In this document: positions 1 through 8,224 of the stretch, one piece after another
Position numbering within the stretch: the first letter of the stretch is position 1
How the letters are laid out: each line of letters begins with the position of its first letter
Assembly: GCA_947371645.1 (NCBI GenBank)
Contig: CANBQJ010000025.1
Coordinates: forward strand, 1 to 27,727
Reading direction: 5' to 3'
Length of the DNA: 27,727 nt
Origin: Burkholderiales bacterium
GTDB lineage: Bacteria > Pseudomonadota > Gammaproteobacteria > Burkholderiales > Burkholderiaceae
Program-made: the position numbers and the translations under genes
The notes under the pieces: model-generated
What the model saw: only the letters and a program-made list of their open reading frames with translations
Told to the model about the DNA's origin: nothing
Database searches by the model: none

Positions 1-717
1 CGCGAGGCCCGCCTGGGCGCCGTGCTGGCCGTCGTCTACCTGATCTTCAACGCGGGCCACAGCGCAGGCAGCGGCCAGGCGCTGCTGCGCCCGGCCCTGT
101 GCGACGAAGCCCTGCGCCTGGCCCGGCAGCTGCAGCACCTGCTGCCCGATGACGCCGAGGTGCACGGCCTGGCCGCCCTGCTGGAGATCCAGGCCTCTCG
201 CCTGCCCGCGCGGCTGGATGCCGAAGGCAAGCCCGTGCTGCTGCCCGACCAGGACCGGCGGCTGTGGGACCGCCTGCTGATCCGCCGGGGGCTGGCCGCG
301 CTGGCGCGTGCGCAAACACTGCCAAGGCCCGGCGTCTATGCCCTGCAAGCCGCCATCGCGGCCCACCACGCCCGGGCCGCGCGCGCCGAGGACACCGACT
401 GGCCCGCCATCGTGCGCGGCTATGACGCGCTGTACGCGCTGCAACCCTCGCCCGTGGTGGCGCTCAACCGCGCAGTGGCCGTGGGCCAGGCCCAAGGGCC
501 GCAGGCCGCCTGGGCGCTGCTGGAAGCGCTGGCACAAGAGCCGGCCCTGCAGCGCTACCCCTGGCTGGCCGGCGCGCAGGCCGATGTGCTGGAGCGCCTG
601 GGCCGAGTGTCCGAGGCCAGCGCGGCCTACCTGCGCGCGGCAACACTGAGCGACAACGCGGTGCAGCAGCAACTGCTGCGCGAGCGGGCGCAGCGCATCA
701 GCACCGCTGATGGCTAG
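1..717 (+). CDS. ECF RNA polymerase sigma factor (ECF42 / DUF6596 type), C-terminal part
   Basis: The reading frame is open from base 1, so the gene starts upstream and only the C-terminal ~238 residues are present. The motif VVYLIFNAGHSA near the start is the hallmark of the C-terminal extension of ECF42-type sigma factors (family with DUF6596), usually written VVYLIFNEGY. After it come alpha-helical, TPR-like stretches rich in Ala and Leu, including ALNRAVAV, typical of this extension. The sigma-2 and sigma-4 regions lie outside the window. In the family these factors usually sit beside a small YCII/DGPF-domain protein gene; none follows here, so it would have to be upstream. Recruitment of RNA polymerase to target promoters is established for the family; the target is unknown here. 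Confidence 0.88.
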   Translation, partial: REARLGAVLAVVYLIFNAGHSAGSGQALLRPALCDEALRLARQLQHLLPDDAEVHGLAALLEIQASRLPARLDAEGKPVLLPDQDRRLWDRLLIRRGLAALARAQTLPRPGVYALQAAIAAHHARAARAEDTDWPAIVRGYDALYALQPSPVVALNRAVAVGQAQGPQAAWALLEALAQEPALQRYPWLAGAQADVLERLGRVSEASAAYLRAATLSDNAVQQQLLRERAQRISTADG

Positions 718-792
718 CCATAGGCAAGGATGAGCGCGCCGGAACAGGCCCTGTTGGCCCCAAGCCTGGCGCAAGTCTGGCCCAGCCTGGTC

Positions 793-806
793 GCCTGAGC
801 TCAGGC
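793..806. repeat. 14-bp perfect palindrome in the intergenic gap
   Basis: GCCTGAGCTCAGGC is perfectly self-complementary. It lies about 75 bases after the sigma factor stop, in the ~260-base gap before the TIGR03118 gene. With no loop and no T-run it is a poor terminator, so it could be an operator half-pair or chance. The rest of the gap (718-977) shows no ORF or RNA gene that I recognise. Confidence 0.3.
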
Positions 807-977
807 TCTGCGTGGTGCGCACACCCATCTCACATTCAGATACCCACCAACTTCGAGAGGCTTTTCACATCGCGTCGCCATAAGCCACTAGATTGGCCCC
901 CGAAGTACCGAGATCCGTCCACCGCACCCCGCCGCCAGGACGGTTGCCGCAAACGTCTTGTTTCAAGGGAACACACC

Positions 978-2108
978 ATGATCTCTGTGCGCGCAAACGC
1001 CTTGGCGTCGCTCGTGTCCACGTGCCTGCTGGCCCTGTCGGGCTCGGCTTTCGCGGGGGCCTTCCAGGCCACCGTTCTGGTCACCGATGCCCAGTCGGCC
1101 AACCCGGGGCAAGTGACAGACCCGAACCTGGTCAACAACTGGGGGCTGTCTTATACGCCCACCGGCCCCTTCTGGGCCTCGGCCAACGGCACGGGCAAGT
1201 CGACGCTGTACGCGGTCAACCCCATCACGCAGGCCACGGCCGTCAATGCCCTGGTCGTGTCGATTCCAGGTGACGGCTCGGTCACCGGCCAGGTCTACAA
1301 CCCGAACACCGGCAGCTTCAACGGCGACAGGTTCCTGTTCGTGAGCGAAGACGGCACCGTCTCCGGCTGGCGGTCCGCGCTGGGCACCACCGCAGAGACC
1401 CTGCAGACGGCCAGTGCCGCCAACGTCTACAAGGGCGCTGCGATCGCGACGGTCAACAGCACCAGCTACCTGTATGCGGCCAACTTCAGCAACGGCACGG
1501 TCGATGTCTTGAAAGGCACCGCGGCGGCCCCCGCACTGAGCGGGTCCTTTGTCGACCCCGGCCTGCCATCGGGCTACGCGCCCTTCAACGTTCAGACCCT
1601 GGGCAGCAAGGTCTACGTGGCCTATGCCCGGCACGATGCGGGCAGCACCGATGAGGTCGCCGGGGCTGGCCTGGGCTATGTCGATGCCTACGACCTGCAG
1701 GGCACCTTGGTCAGCCGTGTGGCCAGTGGCGGCTCACTGAACGCGCCTTGGGGCCTGGCCATTGCGCCATCTTCGTTTGGCAGCCTGGCGGGTGCTTTGC
1801 TGGTCGGCAACTTCGGCGATGGCCGCATCAGCGCCTTCGACATCCATTCCAACAGCTACCTTGGGCAGGTGCAGGCGGCCGATGGCTCGCCGCTGGTCAT
1901 CGATGGCTTGTGGGCCTTGACCCCGGGCAACGGTGGCGGCGCCGGCAGTTCGTCATTGCTGTACTACTCGGCGGGGCCCAATGCGGAGGCCCATGGCGTT
2001 CTGGGTGTGCTGACTGCGGTGCCAGAGCCGGACGCGGCGGTGCTTTGGGTGGCGGGCCTGGCCTTGGTCGTGGCGCGCCGGTTCCGGCAACCACCCGATG
2101 AGGCCTGA
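978..2108 (+). CDS. TIGR03118 family protein with PEP-CTERM sorting signal
   Basis: A 376-aa secreted protein. Residues ~1-27 form a signal peptide (LVSTCLLALSGSAFAGAF, cleavage after AFA). The body begins with VLVTDAQSANPGQVTDPNLV and NNWGLSYTPTGPFW, which match the start of TIGR03118 proteins, and continues as a beta-propeller-like repeat of Gly/Asp-rich strands. The C-terminus has VPEPDAA, a hydrophobic helix and an ARR cluster, a classic PEP-CTERM tail. In such bacteria an exosortase removes this tail and routes the protein to the cell surface or exopolysaccharide matrix. AAGGGA about 8 bases upstream supports the ATG at 978. The biochemical role of the family is unknown. A single gene, followed 78 bases later by the desaturase-type gene. 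Confidence 0.88.
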   Translation: MISVRANALASLVSTCLLALSGSAFAGAFQATVLVTDAQSANPGQVTDPNLVNNWGLSYTPTGPFWASANGTGKSTLYAVNPITQATAVNALVVSIPGDGSVTGQVYNPNTGSFNGDRFLFVSEDGTVSGWRSALGTTAETLQTASAANVYKGAAIATVNSTSYLYAANFSNGTVDVLKGTAAAPALSGSFVDPGLPSGYAPFNVQTLGSKVYVAYARHDAGSTDEVAGAGLGYVDAYDLQGTLVSRVASGGSLNAPWGLAIAPSSFGSLAGALLVGNFGDGRISAFDIHSNSYLGQVQAADGSPLVIDGLWALTPGNGGGAGSSSLLYYSAGPNAEAHGVLGVLTAVPEPDAAVLWVAGLALVVARRFRQPPDEA

Positions 2109-2186
2109 AGACTTCAGCCCGCTGCCGCCAGACATGTGAGCGCTTCAGATCAAAATGGTGGCCAATCCATTCTCTCGCGGCCCCCC

Positions 2187-3236
2187 ATGGAACAAGCCAT
2201 CATCTGGACCATCCCGTTTCTGGCCTTGCTGGTGGCGCTCGAATTCGGTGTCAGCGCGATTCGCCAACGCAAAACCTACCGGCTCAACGACACCCTGGCC
2301 AACTTGAGCCAGGGGCTGATCAGTCAACTGGCTGCAGCGTGCACGCCTCTGCTGCAGATCGGCATCTATTCGATGGTGTTTTCTGCCTTGGGCCACCGCG
2401 AAGACGCTGCGTTCTGGCGGACCTGGTACGGCATCGCCATCGCCGTGCTGATGTTTGATTTTTGCGAATACTGGTTGCACCGCGTCGGCCATGAAGTGGC
2501 CATCTTCTGGGCGGCGCATGCCGTGCACCACCAAAGCGAGTCACTCAACATCAGCACCGCGCTGCGCCAGGAAAGCCTCAACCCCCTCTTGGGCTGGCCC
2601 TTCTATTTGCCCCTGGCCATGGCGGGCGTGCCACCGGTGACATTCGGCTTCGTGCTTCTGGGGGTTCAGTACTACCAGATCTGGGCCCACACCGAGCAGA
2701 TCGGCAAGTTGGGCTGGCTGGACGGTGTGTTGACAACGCCATCCAACCATCGGGTGCACCACGCCGTCAACGATGGCTACCTGGACCGCAACTATGGTGG
2801 TGTGTTCGTGTTGTGGGACCGCCTGTTTGGCACCTACGCTGCCGAGACGGAGCCCTGCGTTTTTGGCACGCGCACGCCGCTGCGCAGTTTCAATCCGCTG
2901 TGGGGTGTGGCGCAGGTATATCTGGCGCTCGCTCGGGACGCGTGGCACACCCAACGCTGGTCCGACAAGGTCCGCGTGCTGGTCAAGGCCCCCGGCTGGC
3001 GGCCAGCGGACGTGGCGCAGCGCTTTCCTCATCCGGCTTTCGAACTGCAACGGGCGCCTTACGACCCACCGGCAAGCATGGGCGCGCGCATGGCCGCTGT
3101 GATCGTGTTCCTGCTCATGGCCACCGGAAGCGGGTTCTTCTTGTGGCACGCCGATGACATGAGCTTGGGCATGCGTTGGCTGTGCACAGCAGGGTTGACG
3201 GCGGGCTTGTGCCTGGTCGGGTGCTTGCTGGAGTGA
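2187..3236 (+). CDS. Sterol desaturase / fatty acid hydroxylase family membrane protein
   Basis: About 349 aa from the ATG at 2187. An in-frame GTG at 2136 would add 17 polar residues before the first membrane helix, so it is less likely. The di-iron histidine boxes are complete: HRVGH (~98-102), HAVHH (~111-115), a lone His in WAHTE (~168) and HRVHH (~188-192). Hydrophobic helices flank these at ~5-25, 60-75, 80-98 and 140-160, and two more close the C-terminus. This matches the ERG3/FA-hydroxylase superfamily: integral membrane oxygenases that use iron and O2 on sterol, lipid or carotenoid substrates. The substrate cannot be read from sequence. The gene ends 10 bases from a convergent PEP-CTERM gene. 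Confidence 0.9.
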   Translation: MEQAIIWTIPFLALLVALEFGVSAIRQRKTYRLNDTLANLSQGLISQLAAACTPLLQIGIYSMVFSALGHREDAAFWRTWYGIAIAVLMFDFCEYWLHRVGHEVAIFWAAHAVHHQSESLNISTALRQESLNPLLGWPFYLPLAMAGVPPVTFGFVLLGVQYYQIWAHTEQIGKLGWLDGVLTTPSNHRVHHAVNDGYLDRNYGGVFVLWDRLFGTYAAETEPCVFGTRTPLRSFNPLWGVAQVYLALARDAWHTQRWSDKVRVLVKAPGWRPADVAQRFPHPAFELQRAPYDPPASMGARMAAVIVFLLMATGSGFFLWHADDMSLGMRWLCTAGLTAGLCLVGCLLE

Positions 3237-3249
3237 GGCGACGGCCTCA
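3234..3249. terminator. Short hairpin joining two convergent stop codons
   Basis: TGAGGC-GACG-GCCTCA forms a perfect 6-bp stem with a 4-base loop. The left arm starts with the TGA of the plus-strand desaturase gene, and the right arm ends with the reverse complement of the TGA of the minus-strand PEP-CTERM gene. There is no T-run on either side, so a bidirectional terminator role is only suggested. Confidence 0.3.
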
Positions 3250-4137
3250 TGCCATCGGTGCGCGCCGGGTTCGCCGCCGCCGAAGCTGCAACGCCACCAA
3301 GCCCATCGCCGTCAGCCCCAACGTGCTGGGTTCGGGCACGGGTGCCGCAGTCAAGAGCAGGCCGGAGGCAGAGGTGAAGCTGTAGCCAGCCGGCAGCGCC
3401 ATGGACAGCGTCGCGGTGTGGCCAAAGTCGGCCTGGGCCCGGACGCCCGGCGTGAGCTGGGTGAACGCCAGATCGAATTGCGCGTTCAGCGAGATCGGCG
3501 TGTTGGTGGGCACCAGGGTGGTCATGACCAGCTGGCCTTCGACCACCGTCAGGGAGGCATTCAGGAAGCTGCCCGCGGCCGGTGTGCCCACGAACTCCGA
3601 GCTGACCAGGTCCTGCGCCACCCCGCCATTGCTGATGCCCGAGGGGTTGTACAGGCGATCCACGCCCGCAGACAGCGCCCCATACCCTTGCAGCTCGATG
3701 AAGGGGCTGATCTGGATGTCGCCCAGGCCGGATGCGCCGGTCATGTTGAAGCTGCCATCGAAATGCATCGCCAGGGTCACGGCCACTTTGGGGCCCGGGC
3801 CGCTGAAGGTGACGGTGTCCTGGATGAGCGACAGCACCTCCGGACGCCGGGTGCCATTGAGCCAGTAATAGGTGTCGAACAGCTGAAATGTGGCGGCAGC
3901 CTTCAGGGTGCCGGTGTCCAGGGCCGCGGCCCCTTGCGCCAGGTTGTCGGCCAGCGCGCTGCTGTAGTCCACGCTGTGGCTCACGCTGACATCTGCGTAG
4001 TCGTTGACGTCAGGGCCGAAGTTCTTGAGGATCAGCACGCCGGCATTGGCCCAGGCTGAGCCGGTGGCACCCAGCGCCGCCAAGGCCAGAGCGGCCCTGA
4101 CGAGGTGGAGGCCGAACGGTGGTGCGACAGCGGACAT
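3247..4137 (-). CDS. PEP-CTERM sorting domain protein, otherwise uncharacterised
   Basis: About 296 aa from the ATG at 4137, which has AAGG about 9 bases upstream; the longer frame adds a charged stretch before the signal peptide and is unlikely. Residues ~1-30 are a signal peptide (LALAALGATGSAWANA). The middle is a Ser/Thr/Gly-rich beta-type domain with few charged residues and no recognised catalytic motif. The C-terminus has VPEPSTLG, a hydrophobic segment and LRRRRTRR, a strong PEP-CTERM tail, so exosortase-dependent export is expected. The body resembles other structural or matrix PEP-CTERM proteins of Burkholderiales, but I recognise no function. Confidence 0.85.
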   Translation of the reverse strand: MSAVAPPFGLHLVRAALALAALGATGSAWANAGVLILKNFGPDVNDYADVSVSHSVDYSSALADNLAQGAAALDTGTLKAAATFQLFDTYYWLNGTRRPEVLSLIQDTVTFSGPGPKVAVTLAMHFDGSFNMTGASGLGDIQISPFIELQGYGALSAGVDRLYNPSGISNGGVAQDLVSSEFVGTPAAGSFLNASLTVVEGQLVMTTLVPTNTPISLNAQFDLAFTQLTPGVRAQADFGHTATLSMALPAGYSFTSASGLLLTAAPVPEPSTLGLTAMGLVALQLRRRRTRRAPMA

Positions 4138-4154
4138 GGTGAAGCCTTGTTCGT

Positions 4155-4172
4155 CGCGACAACGGCGTCGCG
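4155..4172. repeat. Inverted repeat upstream of the PEP-CTERM gene
   Basis: CGCGAC-AACGGC-GTCGCG: two 6-bp arms around a 6-base spacer, about 20-35 bases upstream of the minus-strand start at 4137. Possible operator or leader hairpin. GC-rich arms of this length also arise by chance in this genome. Confidence 0.25.
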
Positions 4173-4284
4173 GGACCACTCTAGCCGGTCACATCAGGCC
4201 CGCATAGCCGCCAGCCCTTCCGTCAGGCTCGAAAGACGGTCATCCCCCTAGCTTGAAGCCTGCACGCCGGCTGCTCAGCCCAAC

Positions 4285-4764
4285 TCAGCCCCGCCAGGCC
4301 GCCTCGATGGCGGCGATGTCGATCTTCCCCATCTCCATCATCGCGTCGAACACCCGCTTGGCCGCCCCCCGGTCCGGGTCGACCATGGCCGTCATCAGCA
4401 CGCGCGGCGTGACCTGCCACGACAGGCCCCATTTGTCCTTGCACCAGCCGCAACTGCTGGCCTGGCCACCGTTGTCCACGATGGCATGCCACAGGCGATC
4501 GGTCTCAGCCTGGTCGTCGGTGAGCACCTGAAAGGAAAAGGCCTCGCTGTGCTGGAAGGCCGGGCCGCCGTTCAACCCCAGGCAAGGGATGCCCAGCACG
4601 GTGAATTCGACCGTCAGCACATCGCCCTGCTTGCCATCGGGGAAGTCGCCCGGCGCGGTCATCACGGCGCCCACCGCGCTGTCGGCAAAGGTGGCGGCAT
4701 AAAACCGCGCGGCGTCCAGCGCCGTGCCGTCGTACCAGAGGCAAATCGTGTTTTTGCTGGGCAT
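4285..4764 (-). CDS. VOC family protein (PhnB / 3-dmu-9_3-mt type)
   Basis: A 159-aa protein. The ATG at 4764 has AGGAGA upstream and gives the usual family start (MPSKNTICLWYDG). The pattern PxxCLWYDGTALDAARFYAATF, then FTVLGIPCLGLNGGPAF, then CGWCKDKWGLSWQVTP and an ending MMEMGKIDIAAIEAAWRG is characteristic of the PhnB-like branch of the glyoxalase/bleomycin-resistance superfamily. The length is full for the family. These small cytoplasmic dimers bind a divalent metal in a beta-alpha-beta-beta-beta fold; most have no known substrate, and the demethylubiquinone methyltransferase name is historical. It sits alone 65 bases downstream of the parvulin lipoprotein gene, possibly cotranscribed. 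Confidence 0.92.
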   Translation of the reverse strand: MPSKNTICLWYDGTALDAARFYAATFADSAVGAVMTAPGDFPDGKQGDVLTVEFTVLGIPCLGLNGGPAFQHSEAFSFQVLTDDQAETDRLWHAIVDNGGQASSCGWCKDKWGLSWQVTPRVLMTAMVDPDRGAAKRVFDAMMEMGKIDIAAIEAAWRG

Positions 4765-4829
4765 GGTCGTTCTCCTGTGGACGCAGCCTGGGGCACCTGC
4801 GCCGCCAAGCATGCCACGCTCCCCCGTTG

Positions 4830-5876
4830 TCAGGGGCGCGCGGGCTGACGCAGCGAGCGCTCGATCTCACCCTTGACGGCCTCGAAGTCGGGCACCTTGG
4901 TGGGGCGCACCTGCAGCACCTCCACCACATGCCAGCCAAAGGGGCTTTGCACGGGCTCGGCGGAACGGCCTTGGGGCCCCAGTCGCCGCACCTCGTCGCC
5001 AAACGCCGGGACGAAATCGTGGGGCACGCACCAGCCCAGATCACCGCCACGGCTGGCCGATGCCGCGTCCATCGACACGGCCTGCGCCACCTTGTCGAAG
5101 GCCTCGCCTTGCTGGATCCGCTTCAAGGCCGCCGCAGCCTGGTCGCGCGTGCGCACCAGGATGTGCCGCACCAGGTACTCCTGCTTGCCGTGCAGGTCGA
5201 CCCGTCGCTCGTAGTTGGCACGCACCAGCATGGGCGTGACCTCGGTGCCGCGCTTGGCCCCGCTCAGCGTCCTGGCTGCTTCCAGGTCAAAGAACACCTG
5301 GTTGGCAAACGTGCCCGTGCGGAAGGTGTCCAGCTCGGCCGTGGTGCGCGGGTAACGGTAGTGCTTGCTGTAGTCCGAGGTCGCGATGACCGGGATGTTG
5401 CCGTTCACCTTCGGGGCGCCGGTGGGCACCATCCGCAGCACGTCGATGTCGAAGCCGAAGAAGCTGCCCGTGCCGTCTTCGCCCACCACATGGCTCACCT
5501 GAAGCATCTGGCGGCAGCCGTGCCGCGCCAGCGCCAGCACCGAAGCGGGCGGGTTCGTCACGGTGGCAGCCGGGTCATCGATGTACTTGAACACGGCATA
5601 GCCGTTGTTCCACAGGTCGTCCATCAGGTAGCCGCTGACCTGGCGGTTGACCTCCATCCAGATGGCGTCGATCTTGGGCTCTTTGAACCGGCCACCCATG
5701 CCGCCGGCCAGCAGCACACAGGGCAGTGAGCCCCCCGAGGGTGGAGCGGCTGCCGGCGCCGAGGCCTGCTCGGCAATGCGCGTGGCCGCCGCCATGCGGC
5801 CGTCATCGCCGGGTGTCGGGGTGGAGCAGGCGCTGGCGAACACCGCCAGGCCCAAGAGCATGCACTTGAACTTCAT
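4830..5876 (-). CDS. Lipoprotein with C-terminal parvulin-type peptidyl-prolyl isomerase domain
   Basis: 348 aa. The N-terminus MKFKCMLLGLAVFASACS is a lipoprotein signal with lipobox FASAC, so residue Cys17 would be lipidated. Residues ~50-225 form an unrecognised domain with SLPCVLLAGG and VSGYLMDDLW motifs, loosely like the CsgG/LpoB-type outer-membrane lipoprotein folds. Residues ~232-335 are a rotamase (PpiC/SurA) domain: RHILVRT, GEAFDKVAQAVS, GGDLGWC and EPVQSPFGWHVVEV, all in canonical order. It should catalyse proline isomerisation or act as a chaperone at the periplasmic membrane face. Most PpiC proteins carry a SurA-like helical N-domain instead, so this architecture is unusual. 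The gene lies 39 bases after the DUF2130 gene on the same strand. Confidence 0.85.
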   Translation of the reverse strand: MKFKCMLLGLAVFASACSTPTPGDDGRMAAATRIAEQASAPAAAPPSGGSLPCVLLAGGMGGRFKEPKIDAIWMEVNRQVSGYLMDDLWNNGYAVFKYIDDPAATVTNPPASVLALARHGCRQMLQVSHVVGEDGTGSFFGFDIDVLRMVPTGAPKVNGNIPVIATSDYSKHYRYPRTTAELDTFRTGTFANQVFFDLEAARTLSGAKRGTEVTPMLVRANYERRVDLHGKQEYLVRHILVRTRDQAAAALKRIQQGEAFDKVAQAVSMDAASASRGGDLGWCVPHDFVPAFGDEVRRLGPQGRSAEPVQSPFGWHVVEVLQVRPTKVPDFEAVKGEIERSLRQPARP

Positions 5877-5915
5877 TTTGAAAGGTCCTGCTTTTTGGGG
5901 AGGGGGCGGGCTGCG

Positions 5916-7238
5916 TCACTCAGCGTCCGACGGCCCCTGGCTTTTGAGCTCGGTGAACTTGGCCGCCATCGTCGGGTTGCCGCGCGTCAGCTTCTTGATC
6001 GTCACGTCCTGCGCCTTGTCGTTGGCCAGGCGCAGGTTGCGATCGGTGCCCAGCAGGGCTTCCTTCGTCTTCTGCAGGTGGTCGATCGACTTGTCGATCT
6101 CGTCAATTGCCGTTTGAAAGCGCCTGCTGGCCAGGTCGTAGTTCTTGCCGAACGCGGCCTTGAACGACTCCAGCTCGTTCTCGAAGTTGTGGATGTCGAC
6201 GTTCTGCGCCTTCACCAACGCCAGCTCCGACTTGTACTGCAGCGAGTTCATCGCCGCGTTGCGCAGCAGCGTGATGATGGGCATGAAGAACTGTGGCCGC
6301 ACGACGTACATCTTCGGGTAACGGTGGAACACGTCCACGATGCCGGTGTTGTAGAGCTCGCTGTCGGGCTCCAGCAGGGACACCAGCACGGCGTACTCGC
6401 AGCCCTTCTCGTTGCGGTCCTTGTCCAGTTCCTTGAGGAAATCTTCGTTGCGGTTCTTGGTCGCGGTGCGGTCGCTCTCGTTCTTCATCTCGAACATGAT
6501 CGAGACGATCTCGGTGCCCGCCTCGTCCACGTCGCGGAAGATGTAGTCGCCCTTGCTGCCCGTGCGCGCGTCGTTGTCCTTCTCGAAGTAGGCCCTCGGG
6601 AACGCCATCGCGCGGATGCGGTTGAACTCGGTCTCGCAGTGCTGCTCCAGGGTCTCGCCCACCATCTTGGTGGACAGGCGCGCCTTCATGTCCCGCAGGC
6701 GCTCGATGGCGTCATCACGGTCCTTGATCTGCGTTTCGTATTTGTCCTTGAGCGACTGGGCAGCCAGCTGTTTTTCCAGCTCGGCGCGGGCCAGGGTGGC
6801 CTTCAGGTCCTGGATCTCGGCCTCTTTCGTGGCCGCGGCCGTCTGCAGCGCGTTCACGCGTTTGGCCTCGGCCAGCTCGGTGGCGGCCTGCTTGTCGCGC
6901 CTGGCCTGTGCCAGTTCGCTGGCCAGGGCGTCGCGTTCTTTTTCGACCGCGCTCAGGGCCTCGGCCACGGCCAGCTTGCGCGTGACCTCACCCGCATCCA
7001 GCCTGGCCTTCAGGGACTGGATCTCGGCGTCCTTGGTGGCGGCGGCCTTCTGCGATTCGCTGGCGACCTTGGTCTGAGCCAGCTCAACGGCATTGCGCTT
7101 GTCCTGCTCGGCCAGTTCAAGGCGTTCGTGCAGCTGCTGCTCGAACGCGCTGTCGCGCACCTGCTTGAGGATGTCCGCGTAACCGGTCTCGTCAACCTTG
7201 AATGCTTTGCCGCAATGCGGGCAAATGATCTCGTGCAT
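5916..7238 (-). CDS. DUF2130 domain-containing protein
   Basis: 440 aa. It opens with [13 protein letters not shown], a half zinc-ribbon (CPHC). Residues ~20-195 are a long coiled coil rich in Ala, Glu, Lys and Gln heptads. From about residue 195 the DUF2130 domain follows: [64 protein letters not shown] and [12 protein letters not shown]. The domain has features reminiscent of restriction-endonuclease-like folds, with conserved D, E and K residues, but no activity is established that I can cite. Length and order are normal for the family. It is likely the first gene of a minus-strand run with the parvulin lipoprotein. Confidence 0.93.
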   Translation of the reverse strand: MHEIICPHCGKAFKVDETGYADILKQVRDSAFEQQLHERLELAEQDKRNAVELAQTKVASESQKAAATKDAEIQSLKARLDAGEVTRKLAVAEALSAVEKERDALASELAQARRDKQAATELAEAKRVNALQTAAATKEAEIQDLKATLARAELEKQLAAQSLKDKYETQIKDRDDAIERLRDMKARLSTKMVGETLEQHCETEFNRIRAMAFPRAYFEKDNDARTGSKGDYIFRDVDEAGTEIVSIMFEMKNESDRTATKNRNEDFLKELDKDRNEKGCEYAVLVSLLEPDSELYNTGIVDVFHRYPKMYVVRPQFFMPIITLLRNAAMNSLQYKSELALVKAQNVDIHNFENELESFKAAFGKNYDLASRRFQTAIDEIDKSIDHLQKTKEALLGTDRNLRLANDKAQDVTIKKLTRGNPTMAAKFTELKSQGPSDAE

Positions 7239-7354
7239 GTTCTGGCGTCTCCCGCCTGCGCCACCCGCTGCCCGGTCGTGTGCGGAGCAGTCTGGTGACA
7301 GGCGGGAGCCAGTCTAAATCAGGCGCTGCGGGGCTCAGGCCCGCTTGCGCATAC

Positions 7355-7906
7355 TCAGTTCTTGCCGTAAGTCATCTTGGCGCTGGACATGCAGCTGGTC
7401 TTGGCGTCGCCCGCCAGTGCTCCGCATTTCTCGGCGGCCACCTTGTAGTCGGCGTCGCGCTTGTCGGTGTTGGCGTCCTTGCGTGCTTCGGCAACTTCCT
7501 TGCCCAGCTTGGCATCGGCCAGCGCCTTGGTCTCGGCGGCCTTGGCCTCCTTGACGCACACGTCCTTGGGGTTGCCCGTCAGGTCGTCGCAGCGCTCCTT
7601 GGCCACGTCATAGGCGGATTCGGCCTTGGCCACCAGGACCTTGGTAGCGTCAGCGGGCTTGCCGCTGTAGCTGAACTCCAGTTCGGCCAGCGCCACCTTT
7701 TCCTTGGCCTTGCCTTGTTCAACGCAGATGTCCTTGGCATTGCCGGACTGCGCGTCACAGGCAGCCTTGTCCACCTTGTAGTCGGCCTTGATCCGCGTCT
7801 TCGACGACTGGTAGTCGGCCTTGGTCATGTCGGCCGCGTGGGCCAGGGGCATGGCCAGCAGGGTGGCCGTCAGCAGGGCCAGCTTGAAATTGGATTTGTG
7901 GGTCAT
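7355..7906 (-). CDS. Periplasmic protein with three Cys-x10-Cys repeats
   Basis: 183 aa from the ATG at 7906, with AGAAAG upstream; the longer frame would put 18 extra residues before the signal peptide. Residues ~1-24 are a signal peptide (ALLTATLLAMPLAHAAD). The mature part is almost entirely helical, Ala/Lys/Asp-rich and highly charged. It contains three copies of a loop C-x4-G-x2-K-x2-C: Cys50/61, Cys106/117 and Cys161/172, each preceded by an AxxxC helix. Each loop could close as one disulfide in the periplasm. Similar charged periplasmic proteins occur in Burkholderiales next to stress genes, but I know no function. It follows csbD-like and PRC-barrel genes on the same strand, with a strong hairpin in between. 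Confidence 0.8.
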   Translation of the reverse strand: MTHKSNFKLALLTATLLAMPLAHAADMTKADYQSSKTRIKADYKVDKAACDAQSGNAKDICVEQGKAKEKVALAELEFSYSGKPADATKVLVAKAESAYDVAKERCDDLTGNPKDVCVKEAKAAETKALADAKLGKEVAEARKDANTDKRDADYKVAAEKCGALAGDAKTSCMSSAKMTYGKN

Positions 7907-7951
7907 GTCATCTTTCTGATTGGCAAATGGGTGTGGTGGCGGGCGATGCCC

Positions 7952-7969
7952 GGCCCGCACGCGCGGGCC
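7952..7969. terminator. Strong GC hairpin between the CsbD and periplasmic protein genes
   Basis: GGCCCGC-ACGC-GCGGGCC: a perfect 7-bp stem with a 4-base loop, 11 bases past the CsbD-type stop codon on the minus strand and 46 bases before the next start. There is no clear U-run, so it may be an attenuator or mRNA-stabilising stem rather than a full terminator. Beside it, GGTCACC occurs twice in tandem (7971-7984), overlapping the csbD-like stop. Confidence 0.4.
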
Positions 7970-7979
7970 AGGTCACCGG

Positions 7980-8162
7980 TCACCTGTGGGTCTTGTCCTT
8001 GAGCACTTCCTTGACGTCGCCGACCGCCTTCTGGGTCTGGCCATCGGCCTGCTTTTGCAGGCCCTTGATCTGCTGATCGGTGCTGCCGACGATCTTGCCG
8101 GTCTGCGCTTGCACCTTGCCTGCGGCGTCCTTGACGGCGCCCTTGATCTGGTCCTTGTTCAT
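7980..8162 (-). CDS. CsbD family stress-response protein
   Basis: 60 aa, the usual CsbD length. The pattern MNKDQIKGAVKDAAGKVQ, then a second helical half with GLQKQADGQTQKAVGDVKE, is the duplicated, amphipathic, low-complexity layout of CsbD proteins. AAAGG lies about 9 bases upstream of the ATG at 8162. In Bacillus subtilis the founding member is controlled by the general stress sigma factor; in Proteobacteria csbD genes are often strongly induced by stress or stationary phase, and the molecular role is unsettled. It lies between a PRC-barrel gene (57-base gap) and a periplasmic protein gene (73-base gap), probably as one stress-type transcript. Confidence 0.93.
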   Translation of the reverse strand: MNKDQIKGAVKDAAGKVQAQTGKIVGSTDQQIKGLQKQADGQTQKAVGDVKEVLKDKTHR

Positions 8163-8197
8163 GGCTTTGCCTTTCGTGGTGGAAGAAACGTGTGACT

Positions 8198-8224
8198 GCG
8201 CGGTCAGGTGGCCGCGCGGTCAGG
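8198..8224. repeat. 11-bp direct repeat between the CsbD and PRC-barrel genes
   Basis: GCGCGGTCAGG occurs at 8198-8208 and again at 8214-8224. The second copy covers the stop codon of the PRC-barrel gene. The 16-base period could be a binding-site pair or a small local duplication. Confidence 0.35.

Noticed and set aside
718..977. Possible promoter (TTCACA...TAGATT) in the gap before the TIGR03118 gene
   Set aside because: The spacing (19 bases) and element matches are poor, so it is not reported as a site.
5895..7298. 467-aa open frame on the plus strand, antisense to the DUF2130 gene
   Set aside because: Its composition (Leu/Val/Gly/His/Arg-rich, low-complexity) is the mirror of the coiled-coil codons on the other strand. 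The minus strand has clear family motifs, while this frame has none and no ribosome-binding site.
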